Assembly (NCBI RefSeq): GCF_012277275.1 | Contig: NZ_CP051155.1 | Location: 3,038,001 to 3,102,000 of the forward strand | Length of the DNA stretch: 64,000 bases | Reading direction: 5' to 3' | Origin: Gephyromycinifex aptenodytis | GTDB lineage: Bacteria; Actinomycetota; Actinomycetes; Actinomycetales; Dermatophilaceae | Part shown: one piece after another, positions 44,856-56,803 of the stretch | How positions within the stretch are numbered: the stretch's first letter is position 1 | How the letters are laid out: the number at the start of each line of letters is the position of its first letter | Position numbers and translations under genes: made by a program | The notes under the pieces: generated by a model | Told to the model about the DNA's origin: nothing | The model's database searches: none | Seen by the model: the letters and a program-made list of their open reading frames with translations, nothing else

Positions 44856-45308
44856 ATGAGAACAGCGGGCGTTTCGCACCGCTCCGCCGCATCCTCGATG
44901 TGGCGTTCTCTCTTCATCGGTGGGGTTGTTCCCTGTGCCGTGCTTTCACCCGTCGTGTTCGCGATGGGCTGGTGGCAGGGCGGTGAGGCGATGGCCTGGA
45001 GCGCCTTCAGCGGGTTAGGCCTGGCGGGGATCTTCTTCCTAGTGGGCTTTGCCAGCTTGCGACTGGTGCTGTCGACTCCCTCGTTCGTGCAACTCAGCGG
45101 CGCTCTCGGGGTCTTCTTCCTCCAGGTGCTGCTACTGCTGGCGCTCGTGGACGTCATCGGCACGATGAGTTGGCTGAACACCCGCGCGTTCGCGCTCGGG
45201 GCGCTATGCGGTGCGCTCGCCTGGCAGGCGGGCCAGGCCTTTGTCGTGCTGCGAGGACGCCGACCGATCTACCCGGATGTCGTCATGCCCGGTGGTGATC
45301 TGCAATGA
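44856..45308 (+). CDS. ATP synthase I-like membrane protein
   Basis: The 150-residue protein has four hydrophobic segments (SLFIGGVVPCAVLSPVVFAM; GLGLAGIFFLVGFASL; GALGVFFLQVLLLLALVDVI; FALGALCGALAWQAGQAFV) as found in the small AtpI-like proteins at the head of actinobacterial ATP synthase operons. Such proteins help assemble the c-ring. No good ribosome binding site marks the start; ATG 44856 and an in-frame GTG at 44841 are both possible. A TAACGT box at 44732-44737 may be the operon's -10. Overlaps the next gene by 4 bp. Confidence 0.7.
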   Translation: MRTAGVSHRSAASSMWRSLFIGGVVPCAVLSPVVFAMGWWQGGEAMAWSAFSGLGLAGIFFLVGFASLRLVLSTPSFVQLSGALGVFFLQVLLLLALVDVIGTMSWLNTRAFALGALCGALAWQAGQAFVVLRGRRPIYPDVVMPGGDLQ

Positions 45309-45664
45309 AGCCGGCCCGCCCGATCCCCGCTGCGCCGGGGGAGCCGTATGTCCAGGGCCAGGGCAGCCAGACCGATGCGGCAGCAGGTGTGATGTCCTAC
45401 CTACTGGCCGGGCCCCTGTGCTTCGGTGGTATCGGCTATGGTCTGGACCGGTGGCTTGGAACAGGTGCTTTCGTTCCCGCCGGAGTCTTGATCGGTATGG
45501 CATTGTCTATGTACGTCATCTGGCTTCACTACGGCGCCGATGCTGGCACCATGGCTACCAATGGCAGTTCCCGCCCGGGTCACCACGACGATCACCACGA
45601 CGCGGGGGCAGTGCGCCTTGAAACCTACCCCGCCACAGATGCAACGAACGAGGAGAGCCAGTGA
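45305..45664 (+). CDS. AtpZ-like two-helix protein with His/Asp-rich tail
   Basis: The 119-residue protein has two membrane helices (SYLLAGPLCFGGIGYGLDRWLG and AGVLIGMALSMYVIWLHYG) typical of the AtpZ/AtpI family associated with F-type ATPase. The C-terminal tail contains GHHDDHHDAG, a short His/Asp cluster that could bind metal. It overlaps both neighbours by 4 bp, so it is translated together with atpB. Its exact role in ATP synthase assembly or ion binding is unclear. Confidence 0.8.
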   Translation: MKPARPIPAAPGEPYVQGQGSQTDAAAGVMSYLLAGPLCFGGIGYGLDRWLGTGAFVPAGVLIGMALSMYVIWLHYGADAGTMATNGSSRPGHHDDHHDAGAVRLETYPATDATNEESQ

Positions 45665-46476
45665 GCCTCACAGGGATGACGGCACAGATTGGCGCGTGGG
45701 CTACCGCCAGCGGCGAAGGTGGTTACACGCCGCCGTCGCCGGATGATTTCTGGCAGCCGCTCTGGGGTGAGGGCATCCTTACCTTTACCCGCCCGATGGC
45801 GCTCTACCTCATCGCTGCGGTCGTTGTCGGTGGTTACCTACTGTGGAGCACGAGTCGCGCTTCGATCGTGCCGACCCGCAAGCAGTTCTACGTCGAAAAA
45901 ATTTACGACTTCGTGCGCAATGACATCGGGCGCGACATGATCGGTAGCGCTCACTTCAAGCGCTTCATGCCGCTTCTCTTCACCCTTTTCACGTTCATTT
46001 TCTTGAATAACCTGATGGGTGTCATTCCGTTCTTCCAGAACCCGCCGATGGCGCGGATCGGTTTCCCGATCGCCCTCACGCTCGTGGTGTACGTGGTTTA
46101 CCACTGGGTGGGTTTGCAGAAGCACGGTGTGGGTGGCTACTTCAAGCACATGGTGCCGCCGGGTCTCCCGGTGTGGATCGCCCCGTTCATTTTCGCGATC
46201 GAGTTCATCACCTACTTCATCACCCGCCCGCTTACGCTGGCACTGCGTCTCTTCGGCAATATGCTGGCCGGGCACATGGTGCTCGTCCTGTTCATTCTGG
46301 GCGGCGAGTTCTTGTTGCTGCACGGTGACGGTCTCATGAAGGGGGCTGGCATCGCCTCCCTCATCATGGGCGTGCTGATGACCATGTTCGAGATTCTTAT
46401 CCAGTTCCTCCAGGCCTACGTCTTCACTCTGCTGACGGCCTCCTACATCGGCAGCGCGCTTGCCGATGACCACTGA
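45661..46476 (+). CDS. atpB: ATP synthase F0 subunit a
   Basis: The 271-residue membrane protein has five to six helices and the signature region TRPLTLALRLFGNMLAGHM, which includes the essential arginine (about residue 195) that faces the c-ring, and LLTASYIGSALADDH at the C-terminus. It forms the proton half-channels. GTG start overlapping the AtpZ-like gene (GTGA). Confidence 0.95.
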   Translation: MSLTGMTAQIGAWATASGEGGYTPPSPDDFWQPLWGEGILTFTRPMALYLIAAVVVGGYLLWSTSRASIVPTRKQFYVEKIYDFVRNDIGRDMIGSAHFKRFMPLLFTLFTFIFLNNLMGVIPFFQNPPMARIGFPIALTLVVYVVYHWVGLQKHGVGGYFKHMVPPGLPVWIAPFIFAIEFITYFITRPLTLALRLFGNMLAGHMVLVLFILGGEFLLLHGDGLMKGAGIASLIMGVLMTMFEILIQFLQAYVFTLLTASYIGSALADDH

Positions 46477-46564
46477 TCTGCACGACGGCCAGACACACAA
46501 CTGAATAGCAATCGCATTCCGGCGGCAACGTCGCCGGTACGTCCTACGAAAAGGAACCACCACC

Positions 46565-46768
46565 ATGACCGGCTCCCTGTCCCTCGTCGGCTACGGCATC
46601 TCCACGCTCGGCCCGGCCCTTGCCATCGGCCTGATCTTTGCCGCGCTGATCAACGGTGTCGCCCGCCAGCCCGAGGCCAAGAACGTTCTTCAGCCGCTGG
46701 CCATCCTGGGCTTCGCCGTCGCCGAGGCACTCGCCATCCTGGGCTTCGTCCTCGTCTTCATTGCCTGA
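46565..46768 (+). CDS. atpE: ATP synthase F0 subunit c
   Basis: The 67-residue hairpin protein has two membrane helices joined by the polar loop ARQPEA (33-38) and the proton-carrying Glu54 in the second helix. AAGGA precedes the ATG. Sequence around Glu54 ([10 protein letters not shown]) fits a proton-type, not sodium-type, ring. Confidence 0.96.
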   Translation: MTGSLSLVGYGISTLGPALAIGLIFAALINGVARQPEAKNVLQPLAILGFAVAEALAILGFVLVFIA

Positions 46769-46855
46769 GTGGGCGCGTCTCGCGCCTGTTCACCTCTGCA
46801 TGACCGATGCCGCGTAAGCGGGATCGACAGCGAAGCCCGGTACTAGGAGAAGCCC

Positions 46856-47467
46856 GTGCAAATCAGCCTGACGCAGCATGTCGTGGCCCTCGCCCCCGCT
46901 GCGGGCGGCGGTGGCAACCACGGTCAGAGCTCGCCACTCATCCCGCACACGTTTGAGTGGATCTTTGGTCTGATCGTCTTCCTCGCGTTGCTGTTCCTCG
47001 TGTGGAAGAAGGTCGTTCCCAACCTCGAAAACGCCTACACCGCCAGGGCCGAGGCCATTGAAGGTGACATGGGTCGGGCCGAGCGCGCGCTCGCCGAGGC
47101 CGAGGCCACCAAGCGGCAGTACGAGCAACAGCTGTCCGAGGCCCGTACCGAAGCGGCGCACATCCGTGAGGAGGCTCGCGAGCAGGGGGCGAGCATCATC
47201 GCGGAGATGCGTGGCGAGGCGCAGGCCGAGGCTGCTCGCATCGTCGAGACCGCGCACAAGCAGGTGGAGGCAGAGCGTCAGCAGGCCATGACCAGCCTGC
47301 GCGGCGAGGTCGGGCGCATGTCCACCGATCTGGCCAGCCGTATCGTCGGTGAGTCGCTGCATGAGGAAGCCCGGCAAAAGGGCATCGTCGAGCGCTTCCT
47401 CGCCGAACTTGAGGCTGGCGAGATCCGCCGCGAGAACCTGTCGGAGACCGACGGGGTTGAGCGCTGA
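46856..47467 (+). CDS. atpF: ATP synthase F0 subunit b
   Basis: The 203-residue protein has one membrane helix (FGLIVFLALLFLVWKKVVP, about residues 38-56) and a long Ala/Glu/Arg-rich coiled coil that forms the peripheral stalk. Start GTG with AGGAG upstream. Its stop shares a base with the atpH start (TGATG). Confidence 0.95.
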   Translation: MQISLTQHVVALAPAAGGGGNHGQSSPLIPHTFEWIFGLIVFLALLFLVWKKVVPNLENAYTARAEAIEGDMGRAERALAEAEATKRQYEQQLSEARTEAAHIREEAREQGASIIAEMRGEAQAEAARIVETAHKQVEAERQQAMTSLRGEVGRMSTDLASRIVGESLHEEARQKGIVERFLAELEAGEIRRENLSETDGVER

Positions 47468-48276
47468 TGGACGGCCCCTCGCGCAGTGCATGGGCAGCGG
47501 CCCGGGCGACACTTCACGAAGTGTTGCCGGGGGTTGAGCCTCGGGCACTCGCCGGAGAACTGTTCGCGCTGGGCGAGGCGATCGATGCAACCGCCAAGCT
47601 GCGTCGGTCACTGGCCGACCCATCACGAGACGGCTGGCCGAAGCGCGAGCTTGCTCGTCGCCTCTTCGGACAGCGAGTCTCTGCGGGGGCCATGACCGTC
47701 CTGGAGTCTGCCGTCTCGGGTCGCTGGACCAGCGATCGCGACCTGGTCGACACGATCGAACGGCTGGGAATCGACGCGGTGCTTGCGGCAGCGGAGAAGG
47801 ACGGGGTTCTCGACCTGGTCGAGGACGAACTGTTCCGGTTCGAGCGCCTCGTGTCCTCGGATGCAGCGCTGGCCGATGCGCTGAGCAAACGCGCGGTGCC
47901 CGGTCGCCGCAAGGCCGAACTCATCGTCCAGCTGCTGGCCGGGAAGGCGCAGCCAGACACTGTCTGGCTGGCTCAGCGTCCAGTGCTTCACCCGCGGGGC
48001 CGCAAGTATTCGGCAGCGATCTGGCGTCAACTCAAGATCGCAGCCCGGCGTCGCCAGCAGATCACCGCAATCGTCACCACCGCCCTGGAACTGGAGCCGC
48101 TGCAACGTGAGCGGCTTTCCGCCGGGTTGGCCAAGATGTACGGCCGGCCGGTGTTCGTCAACGTGGTCGTCGATCCTTCTGTGCTCGGCGGCCTGTCGGT
48201 CCAGATCGGTGATGAGGTCATCGACGGGACAGTTCGACGTCGACTGGAGGACGTCCGTCGCACGATGGGCGCCTGA
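47467..48276 (+). CDS. atpH: ATP synthase F1 subunit delta
   Basis: The 269-residue protein contains the OSCP/delta family pattern: an N-terminal helical bundle and C-terminal TTALELEPLQRERLSAGLAKMYGRPVFVN, then VDPSVLGGLSVQIGDEVIDGTVRRRL. About 90 residues longer at the N-terminus than the E. coli protein, as usual for actinobacteria. It links the b stalk to F1. Confidence 0.93.
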   Translation: MDGPSRSAWAAARATLHEVLPGVEPRALAGELFALGEAIDATAKLRRSLADPSRDGWPKRELARRLFGQRVSAGAMTVLESAVSGRWTSDRDLVDTIERLGIDAVLAAAEKDGVLDLVEDELFRFERLVSSDAALADALSKRAVPGRRKAELIVQLLAGKAQPDTVWLAQRPVLHPRGRKYSAAIWRQLKIAARRRQQITAIVTTALELEPLQRERLSAGLAKMYGRPVFVNVVVDPSVLGGLSVQIGDEVIDGTVRRRLEDVRRTMGA

Positions 48277-48392
48277 CGACACCTCACTGACCAGCCGCGA
48301 CCGGCCCAGCCGAGCGCCCAAGTCCACCCAGCAGTAGAACCCTCCGGCTCCCTCAAGGTCGCCGGAGACCACACGAGGAGAGAGACAACACG

Positions 48393-50039
<1,647 letters not shown>

Positions 50040-50138
50040 GGAAGTGCGGCAGGGTCGCCCAGGGCGACCCGCGCCGCGTCCTCCGGACCCAGCGCGGGTC
50101 ACTCACGAGAACGAACGAACGAGGAGAGGCGGAAAGAT

Positions 50139-52551
<2,413 letters not shown>

Positions 52552-52574
52552 GCAGCCAGCTGGCAAAGCCGTAT

Positions 52575-52628
52575 CGAGGACCCGTTCCTTTCTGTCTCCA
52601 GAGCGAGGCCGACAGGGGCGGGTCCTCG
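52575..52628. terminator. Hairpin ending the atp operon
   Basis: A 10-bp perfect outer stem (52575-52584 with 52619-52628) with an inner 5-bp stem (52592-52596 with 52611-52615). It lies between atpD and the convergent ATP-grasp gene, where atpC would be expected. Confidence 0.65.
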
Positions 52629-52643
52629 ACGCGTGCCCTGCGC

Positions 52644-53591
52644 TCAGCGGGTTGGTCCGGTGGGTGAGGGGCGGAAGGCGTCCGGGGCGTCGTGGGGCAG
52701 CACCGGACGCCCGGGATCGAAGTGCCACAGGGCTCCGAGCCGGGCGTCCCATTCCGGCGAAGCGAACCGTAGCCGGCCCCGCGCCGGCGTGAACGTGAGC
52801 TCGCCCACGTAGACGTGGCCGTGCACGTCGTACAGGTCGACGCGGACAAACTCGAACGGCGCAGCGAGGGCCGCTGCGCACTCCAGCAGCCGGTCCCAGG
52901 ATCGGGGGCGGGACGCAACGACGTCGGGGTTGGTGTCTGCGTAGACCTGCTGTCGCACGAAGTTGGTGTCGACGAAGTAGTTCAGCTCCTTGCTGCGGTC
53001 CCGGATCTGCACCAGATGGGCGCGGCCGTGGAAGCACCACACGCTGTAGTCCAGCGGCCCGTTCGGCTGACCATCGTCGATGAATGCCTCGACGATCAGT
53101 CGGCGGGTGATGGGGTGGTACTGATATTCGCGCGCTGGCCAGTACATGCTTTCGCGCAGCCATCCGCGGGCGTGGCGCACCGCCCAGGCCCGGTCCAACT
53201 CCGGGGTGATGGTGATGAGGCTGCCCGTGAGGTGGTTCGGCTTCAGGATGGCCGGGGTCGGTAGGTCATCGAACGGGATCTGGGCGGGGTCACCTCCCTG
53301 CCACAGCAGCGGGACCAGGTGAGTCTCACCCACCACCTCGGCGATGGTTTGCCGCACGAGGTATTTGTCGGCCAGGGCGGTGACGGACTCATCCCGGTGG
53401 CGGTCGATCAGCAGCATCCGGGCATAGATCTTGTCGGTCATCGTCAGCGGATGGTCCAGGTCCAGGTCGCGCCCGCACTGTTGCCGGTAGCGATGCCGCA
53501 GGATGGCCTCGGTAGCCCAGCGGCCCCTGGCTCGGCGGGTGAGCATGGCGATTCGTCCGAGAGCGCGCGCCGTCAGTGAACGGTGTTCCAT
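52644..53591 (-). CDS. TupA-like ATP-grasp protein
   Basis: The 315-residue protein matches the TupA-like ATP-grasp family of surface-polysaccharide loci: LTMTDKIYARMLLIDR, DKYLVRQTIAEVVGE, PAILKPNHLTGSLI (ATP-binding lysine), RRLIVEAFIDD, and the C-terminal FVRVDLYDVHGHVYVGELTFTPARG, with the metal-binding acidic residues. The family is thought to make amide-type bonds on glycans, as in teichuronopeptide formation. GGAGAGA precedes the ATG. Convergent to the atp operon. Confidence 0.82.
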   Translation of the reverse strand: MEHRSLTARALGRIAMLTRRARGRWATEAILRHRYRQQCGRDLDLDHPLTMTDKIYARMLLIDRHRDESVTALADKYLVRQTIAEVVGETHLVPLLWQGGDPAQIPFDDLPTPAILKPNHLTGSLITITPELDRAWAVRHARGWLRESMYWPAREYQYHPITRRLIVEAFIDDGQPNGPLDYSVWCFHGRAHLVQIRDRSKELNYFVDTNFVRQQVYADTNPDVVASRPRSWDRLLECAAALAAPFEFVRVDLYDVHGHVYVGELTFTPARGRLRFASPEWDARLGALWHFDPGRPVLPHDAPDAFRPSPTGPTR

Positions 53592-53898
53592 CCGGTCTCT
53601 CCAGGCTCAGGTGCAGCATCGCGGCAGCGCAGCTGTAAGCCGTACTAGCACGGGTGGCCGTCAGCGCCGCGCTGGCCCAACTGGGGCTCAGCAGGGGGTA
53701 AAGGCCGGTTCTGGCTTCGGGTGCGCCTGCGCCACCTAGGTCCGGATTCGGCAGCTCTGCACCCCGGGCTTAGGTGCCACCCGATAACTGTATTAGCCTC
53801 GGAGGCAACGGGTTTCGCATCTCGCCCGGTTATGTCCAGTGCTGGATCGGTGTCAGGTGGCTGCACTTCCGGCCGCTGGCCTCCAAGGAGTGTTGATT
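53592..53898. other. Divergent intergenic region
   Basis: This 307-bp gap between the ATP-grasp gene and the WecG-like gene holds no coding region I can support. It carries a candidate plus-strand promoter (see 53770-53799). Confidence 0.4.
53770..53799 (+). promoter_or_regulatory. Candidate promoter of the WecG-like gene
   Basis: TTAGGT (53770-53775) and TAGCCT (53794-53799) are 18 bases apart and about 100 bases before the start codon. Confidence 0.3.
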
Positions 53899-54711
53899 GT
53901 GTCGTTCGCCCGCCGAATCCATAGCCAGGCCCGGCAACCCGTTGTAGTGCGCGCCGCTGGGGTGGAGGTTGAGCGCTGGGAGCACGAGGCGCTGCTGGAA
54001 CACGTCGCCCATGTTGTCACCCAGCCACCGGCGCAGGCCACTGCGGCGGTGGCGATCGGTTCCATCAACCTGGATCACTTCCACCACTTCGGGGACGGAC
54101 GTATCGAGCTGACCAACGATCCGGACTCCACGGGCGTGGACTGGATCATGCTCGCTGACGGTGCCCCGGTGGCCGGCCGGGCCGCCCGGGTCAGCGGAAT
54201 GGACTGGCCGCGCTTGACGGGGGCGGATCTGCTGCCCGAGATCCTCGGTTTGTGCCAGGAGCAAGGGGCCGTGGTCGGCTTCCTCGGCGGGACCCCCGCC
54301 ACCCACGACCGGCTTCGGGTGCTGCTGCCGCAGCGCTACCCTGGTCTGCCGCCGGCCCACTTCTGGGCGCCCGAACGCGAAACGGTGGACTCCCGGCAGG
54401 GGTCGGAAGATTTGGCGGCGCAGATCGCGGCCGCCGGTGTGGACGTGCTCAATGTGGCCCTGGGCAAGCCGCGCCAGGAGATGTGGATCCAGAACTATGG
54501 TGAGGCCACTCAGGCCAAGGTGCTCATGGCGTTTGGCGCCTCCGCGGACTTCCTGGCCGGGAACTCCTCGCGGGCGCCGCAGTGGCTCCAGCGGACCGGA
54601 CTGGAGTGGGCATATCGCCTCCTGTGTGAGCCTCGCCGGTTGGCGCGCCGCTACCTCGTGCATGGGCCGCCGGCGCTACTTCGGTGGATGAAGGCGCACC
54701 CGGTGCAATAA
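53899..54711 (+). CDS. WecG/TagA/CpsF family glycosyltransferase
   Basis: The 270-residue GT26 protein contains the family blocks: SINLDHF near residue 55, DGAPVAGRAARVSGMDWPRLTGADL (conserved R...G..L), FLGGTPATHDRLRVLLPQRYPGL, and VLNVALGKPRQEMWIQN (about 190-206). By family it transfers ManNAc-type sugars (WecG, TagA) to lipid-linked GlcNAc, so it could act after wecA. The GTG at 53899 is chosen: AAGGAG is 8 bases upstream; an ATG at 53839 would add 20 residues lacking homology. Confidence 0.85.
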   Translation: MSFARRIHSQARQPVVVRAAGVEVERWEHEALLEHVAHVVTQPPAQATAAVAIGSINLDHFHHFGDGRIELTNDPDSTGVDWIMLADGAPVAGRAARVSGMDWPRLTGADLLPEILGLCQEQGAVVGFLGGTPATHDRLRVLLPQRYPGLPPAHFWAPERETVDSRQGSEDLAAQIAAAGVDVLNVALGKPRQEMWIQNYGEATQAKVLMAFGASADFLAGNSSRAPQWLQRTGLEWAYRLLCEPRRLARRYLVHGPPALLRWMKAHPVQ

Positions 54712-54930
54712 GGCCGGACTGGGTGACTGCGGCGGTGACCATTCGGTAACAGCTAGGTTCTAGCGGGTTCCCCCTGGTCGCAGTCAAACCCGCCTGTGGG
54801 CCAGGTCCGGGGGCGGCGCGCCCCGCCCGGCGAGGGGCAGCGGTGGCTCAAGGCACCGCGCGGGGTGTCGATGGGGTGAGTGCCGTGCAGGCAACTGCAC
54901 TGACACACCGCCACGGAAGGCCCCTGCCAC

Positions 54931-56547
54931 ATGTCTCGCCGGATGACCGCACTCGCGTGCGGAGTTTTCGCCCTGCCCATTTTTGCTACCAGCGCTTCGA
55001 TCGCACAGGCCTCGCCGGCCGCTGCCCACCTGAGCCGCGCTGCTGCGCCCTCACCCGCCGCAGATTCGGCCACGCCCCGCCAGCAGGTGATCAGGAAGCC
55101 GGCGGCGCGTTCGGCCGGCAGCGCTGCCCCGTCCACGGCGCCCAGCGCCGTCTTCACCTCGCGGGTGGTGGCCGCTGCTGGGCCGGTACGGGATCGCGCC
55201 GGGCACACCTGGTCGCCCCGCCCGGCAACCCTGGGCTCATGGCGTACCGGCAGGATCCCGGCGCACGTGGACATAACCGGGACCACGCAGGATGAGCTGT
55301 ATCGCACTACCGCTCCTGGGGTGAAGTGGTACCGGCTGCAGGTGCCGGCCCCGGCCACCTACCGCGTCCGCTTGCTGCTGGCCGAGAATCACTTCGACAA
55401 GGTCGGTCAACGCGTCTTCGACATTCGCGCCGAGGGACGAGTGATCACGCGGAACGTGGACCTGGTCAAGCGGGTCGGTAAGTACGCCGCCGATGAGGTG
55501 AACTTCAACATCCCGGTCTCCGACGGGCGGTTGGATATCGAGTTCACCGCAACCAAGGACGTACCCGTCATCTCCGGTGTCGAGGTCGTCTCGGCGACCC
55601 CCGTGCCCGCCCCGGCTGCGCCGCAGCCCGCCGTTGGCATCGCCTCGGACAGCTTCTACTTCTCCGACATCAGCAAGGCGCCGCTGGCGGCCAACTCTGC
55701 TGCGGCCGCGGCACACCTATACGCCCAGGTGCGGGACAACTGGGGAGGCATTGCGGCGTTCAACGCCTACCGTTTCAACAACTCCTTCTACGAGGTGCCA
55801 GCGGATCAGCCGAAGGTCCGGGTCAACTTCCACGACTGTCAGCGCAAGGGTTCCATCCCGTCCGGGTTGTACGACGGGGCGAAGCACTTCATAGATGTGC
55901 CGATGCCCGCGAACGCGGTGCCGGCCTCGGGCACCGACAAACAGATCACGGTGTACGACCGAGCCGCGGACAAGCTCTGGGACTTCTGGATGGCCCAGAG
56001 AAACCCCGACGGTCAATGGCAGGCCTGTTGGGGCGGGCGCATCGACAAGGTGTCCCAGAATCAGGGGATCTTCCCCAGCCCCTACGGCGCCACCGCCGCC
56101 GGTCTGGCGATGACCCCCGGGGTCATCTCTATCGAGGAGTTCCGGCGCGGGAAGATCGAGCACGCGATGTATCTGGCGATCATCGAGCCGGCGAAATGGC
56201 CGAACTTCTCCTGGCCGGCCAACCGCACGGACGGCCACTCCAGCAATCCCGACGCCCTGGCCGAAGGGCAACGGATCCGATTGGACCCGAGCCTGGACCT
56301 GTCGAGCATCCCGATGACCCCGGTGGCGCGAATGATCGCCGAAGCCGCTCAGAAGTACGGTTTCGTGGTGACCGACCGTGCGGGCGCGGTGGCTGTGGTG
56401 ACCGAGTCCGGCAACGCCGAGAAGGCGCGCACCGGGAAGAACCCGTGGGACAGCCTGCTGCCGGGCCCGGACTACCAAGCGATGCAAGGCTTTCCGTGGC
56501 AGCACATGCAAGTGCTCCCCAAGAACCACGGCAAGACCGCACGCTGA
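54931..56547 (+). CDS. Exported protein: one malectin-like domain plus conserved C-terminal domain
   Basis: The 538-residue protein has a signal peptide (RRMTALACGVFALPIFATSA, cut near residue 27), an Ala/Pro/Ser linker, one malectin-like beta-sandwich (about 70-222; DITGTTQDELYRTTAP, YRVRLLLAENHFDKVGQRVFDI, VISGVEVV), and a domain from about 237 that I cannot name. The last contains an invariant cysteine pair (HDCQRKG near 302, QACWGGRID near 364), LWDFWM, EGQRIRLDP and a FPW motif near the end. Malectin domains bind glucose-type oligosaccharides. Two paralogues lie within 8 kb. No catalytic motif recognised. Confidence 0.8.
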   Translation: MSRRMTALACGVFALPIFATSASIAQASPAAAHLSRAAAPSPAADSATPRQQVIRKPAARSAGSAAPSTAPSAVFTSRVVAAAGPVRDRAGHTWSPRPATLGSWRTGRIPAHVDITGTTQDELYRTTAPGVKWYRLQVPAPATYRVRLLLAENHFDKVGQRVFDIRAEGRVITRNVDLVKRVGKYAADEVNFNIPVSDGRLDIEFTATKDVPVISGVEVVSATPVPAPAAPQPAVGIASDSFYFSDISKAPLAANSAAAAAHLYAQVRDNWGGIAAFNAYRFNNSFYEVPADQPKVRVNFHDCQRKGSIPSGLYDGAKHFIDVPMPANAVPASGTDKQITVYDRAADKLWDFWMAQRNPDGQWQACWGGRIDKVSQNQGIFPSPYGATAAGLAMTPGVISIEEFRRGKIEHAMYLAIIEPAKWPNFSWPANRTDGHSSNPDALAEGQRIRLDPSLDLSSIPMTPVARMIAEAAQKYGFVVTDRAGAVAVVTESGNAEKARTGKNPWDSLLPGPDYQAMQGFPWQHMQVLPKNHGKTAR

Positions 56548-56786
56548 ACCGGACTGCTGCGCGGTGCGGTAGGCCCCGTGATCGGGTCTGGATGAGGCCG
56601 CGCGTCAGCGGTCGGTTTCCGCGGCCCACCGACGTCGGCACCGCCTGAGGCCACCACCTGCTGCGAACGATGAGCGCGCCCACCATCGGAGCGCGCCTGC
56701 TCGCCTTTGCGTTTTCTGCCCTTCGCCACCCAGCTGCGCGCTGCCCCCGCAGCCTGCCTTGCTGCGCTGTCGAGCCGAACTTTGAC

Positions 56787-56801
56787 GAAACGAGACGTTT
56801 C
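56787..56801 (+). promoter_or_regulatory. Small hairpin next to a start codon
   Basis: GAAACG (56787-56792) pairs with CGTTTC (56796-56801) around a 3-base loop, ending two bases before the ATG at 56804, where no Shine-Dalgarno sequence is seen. The rest of the 256-bp gap 56548-56803 holds nothing I can identify. Confidence 0.35.
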
Positions 56802-56803
56802 CC

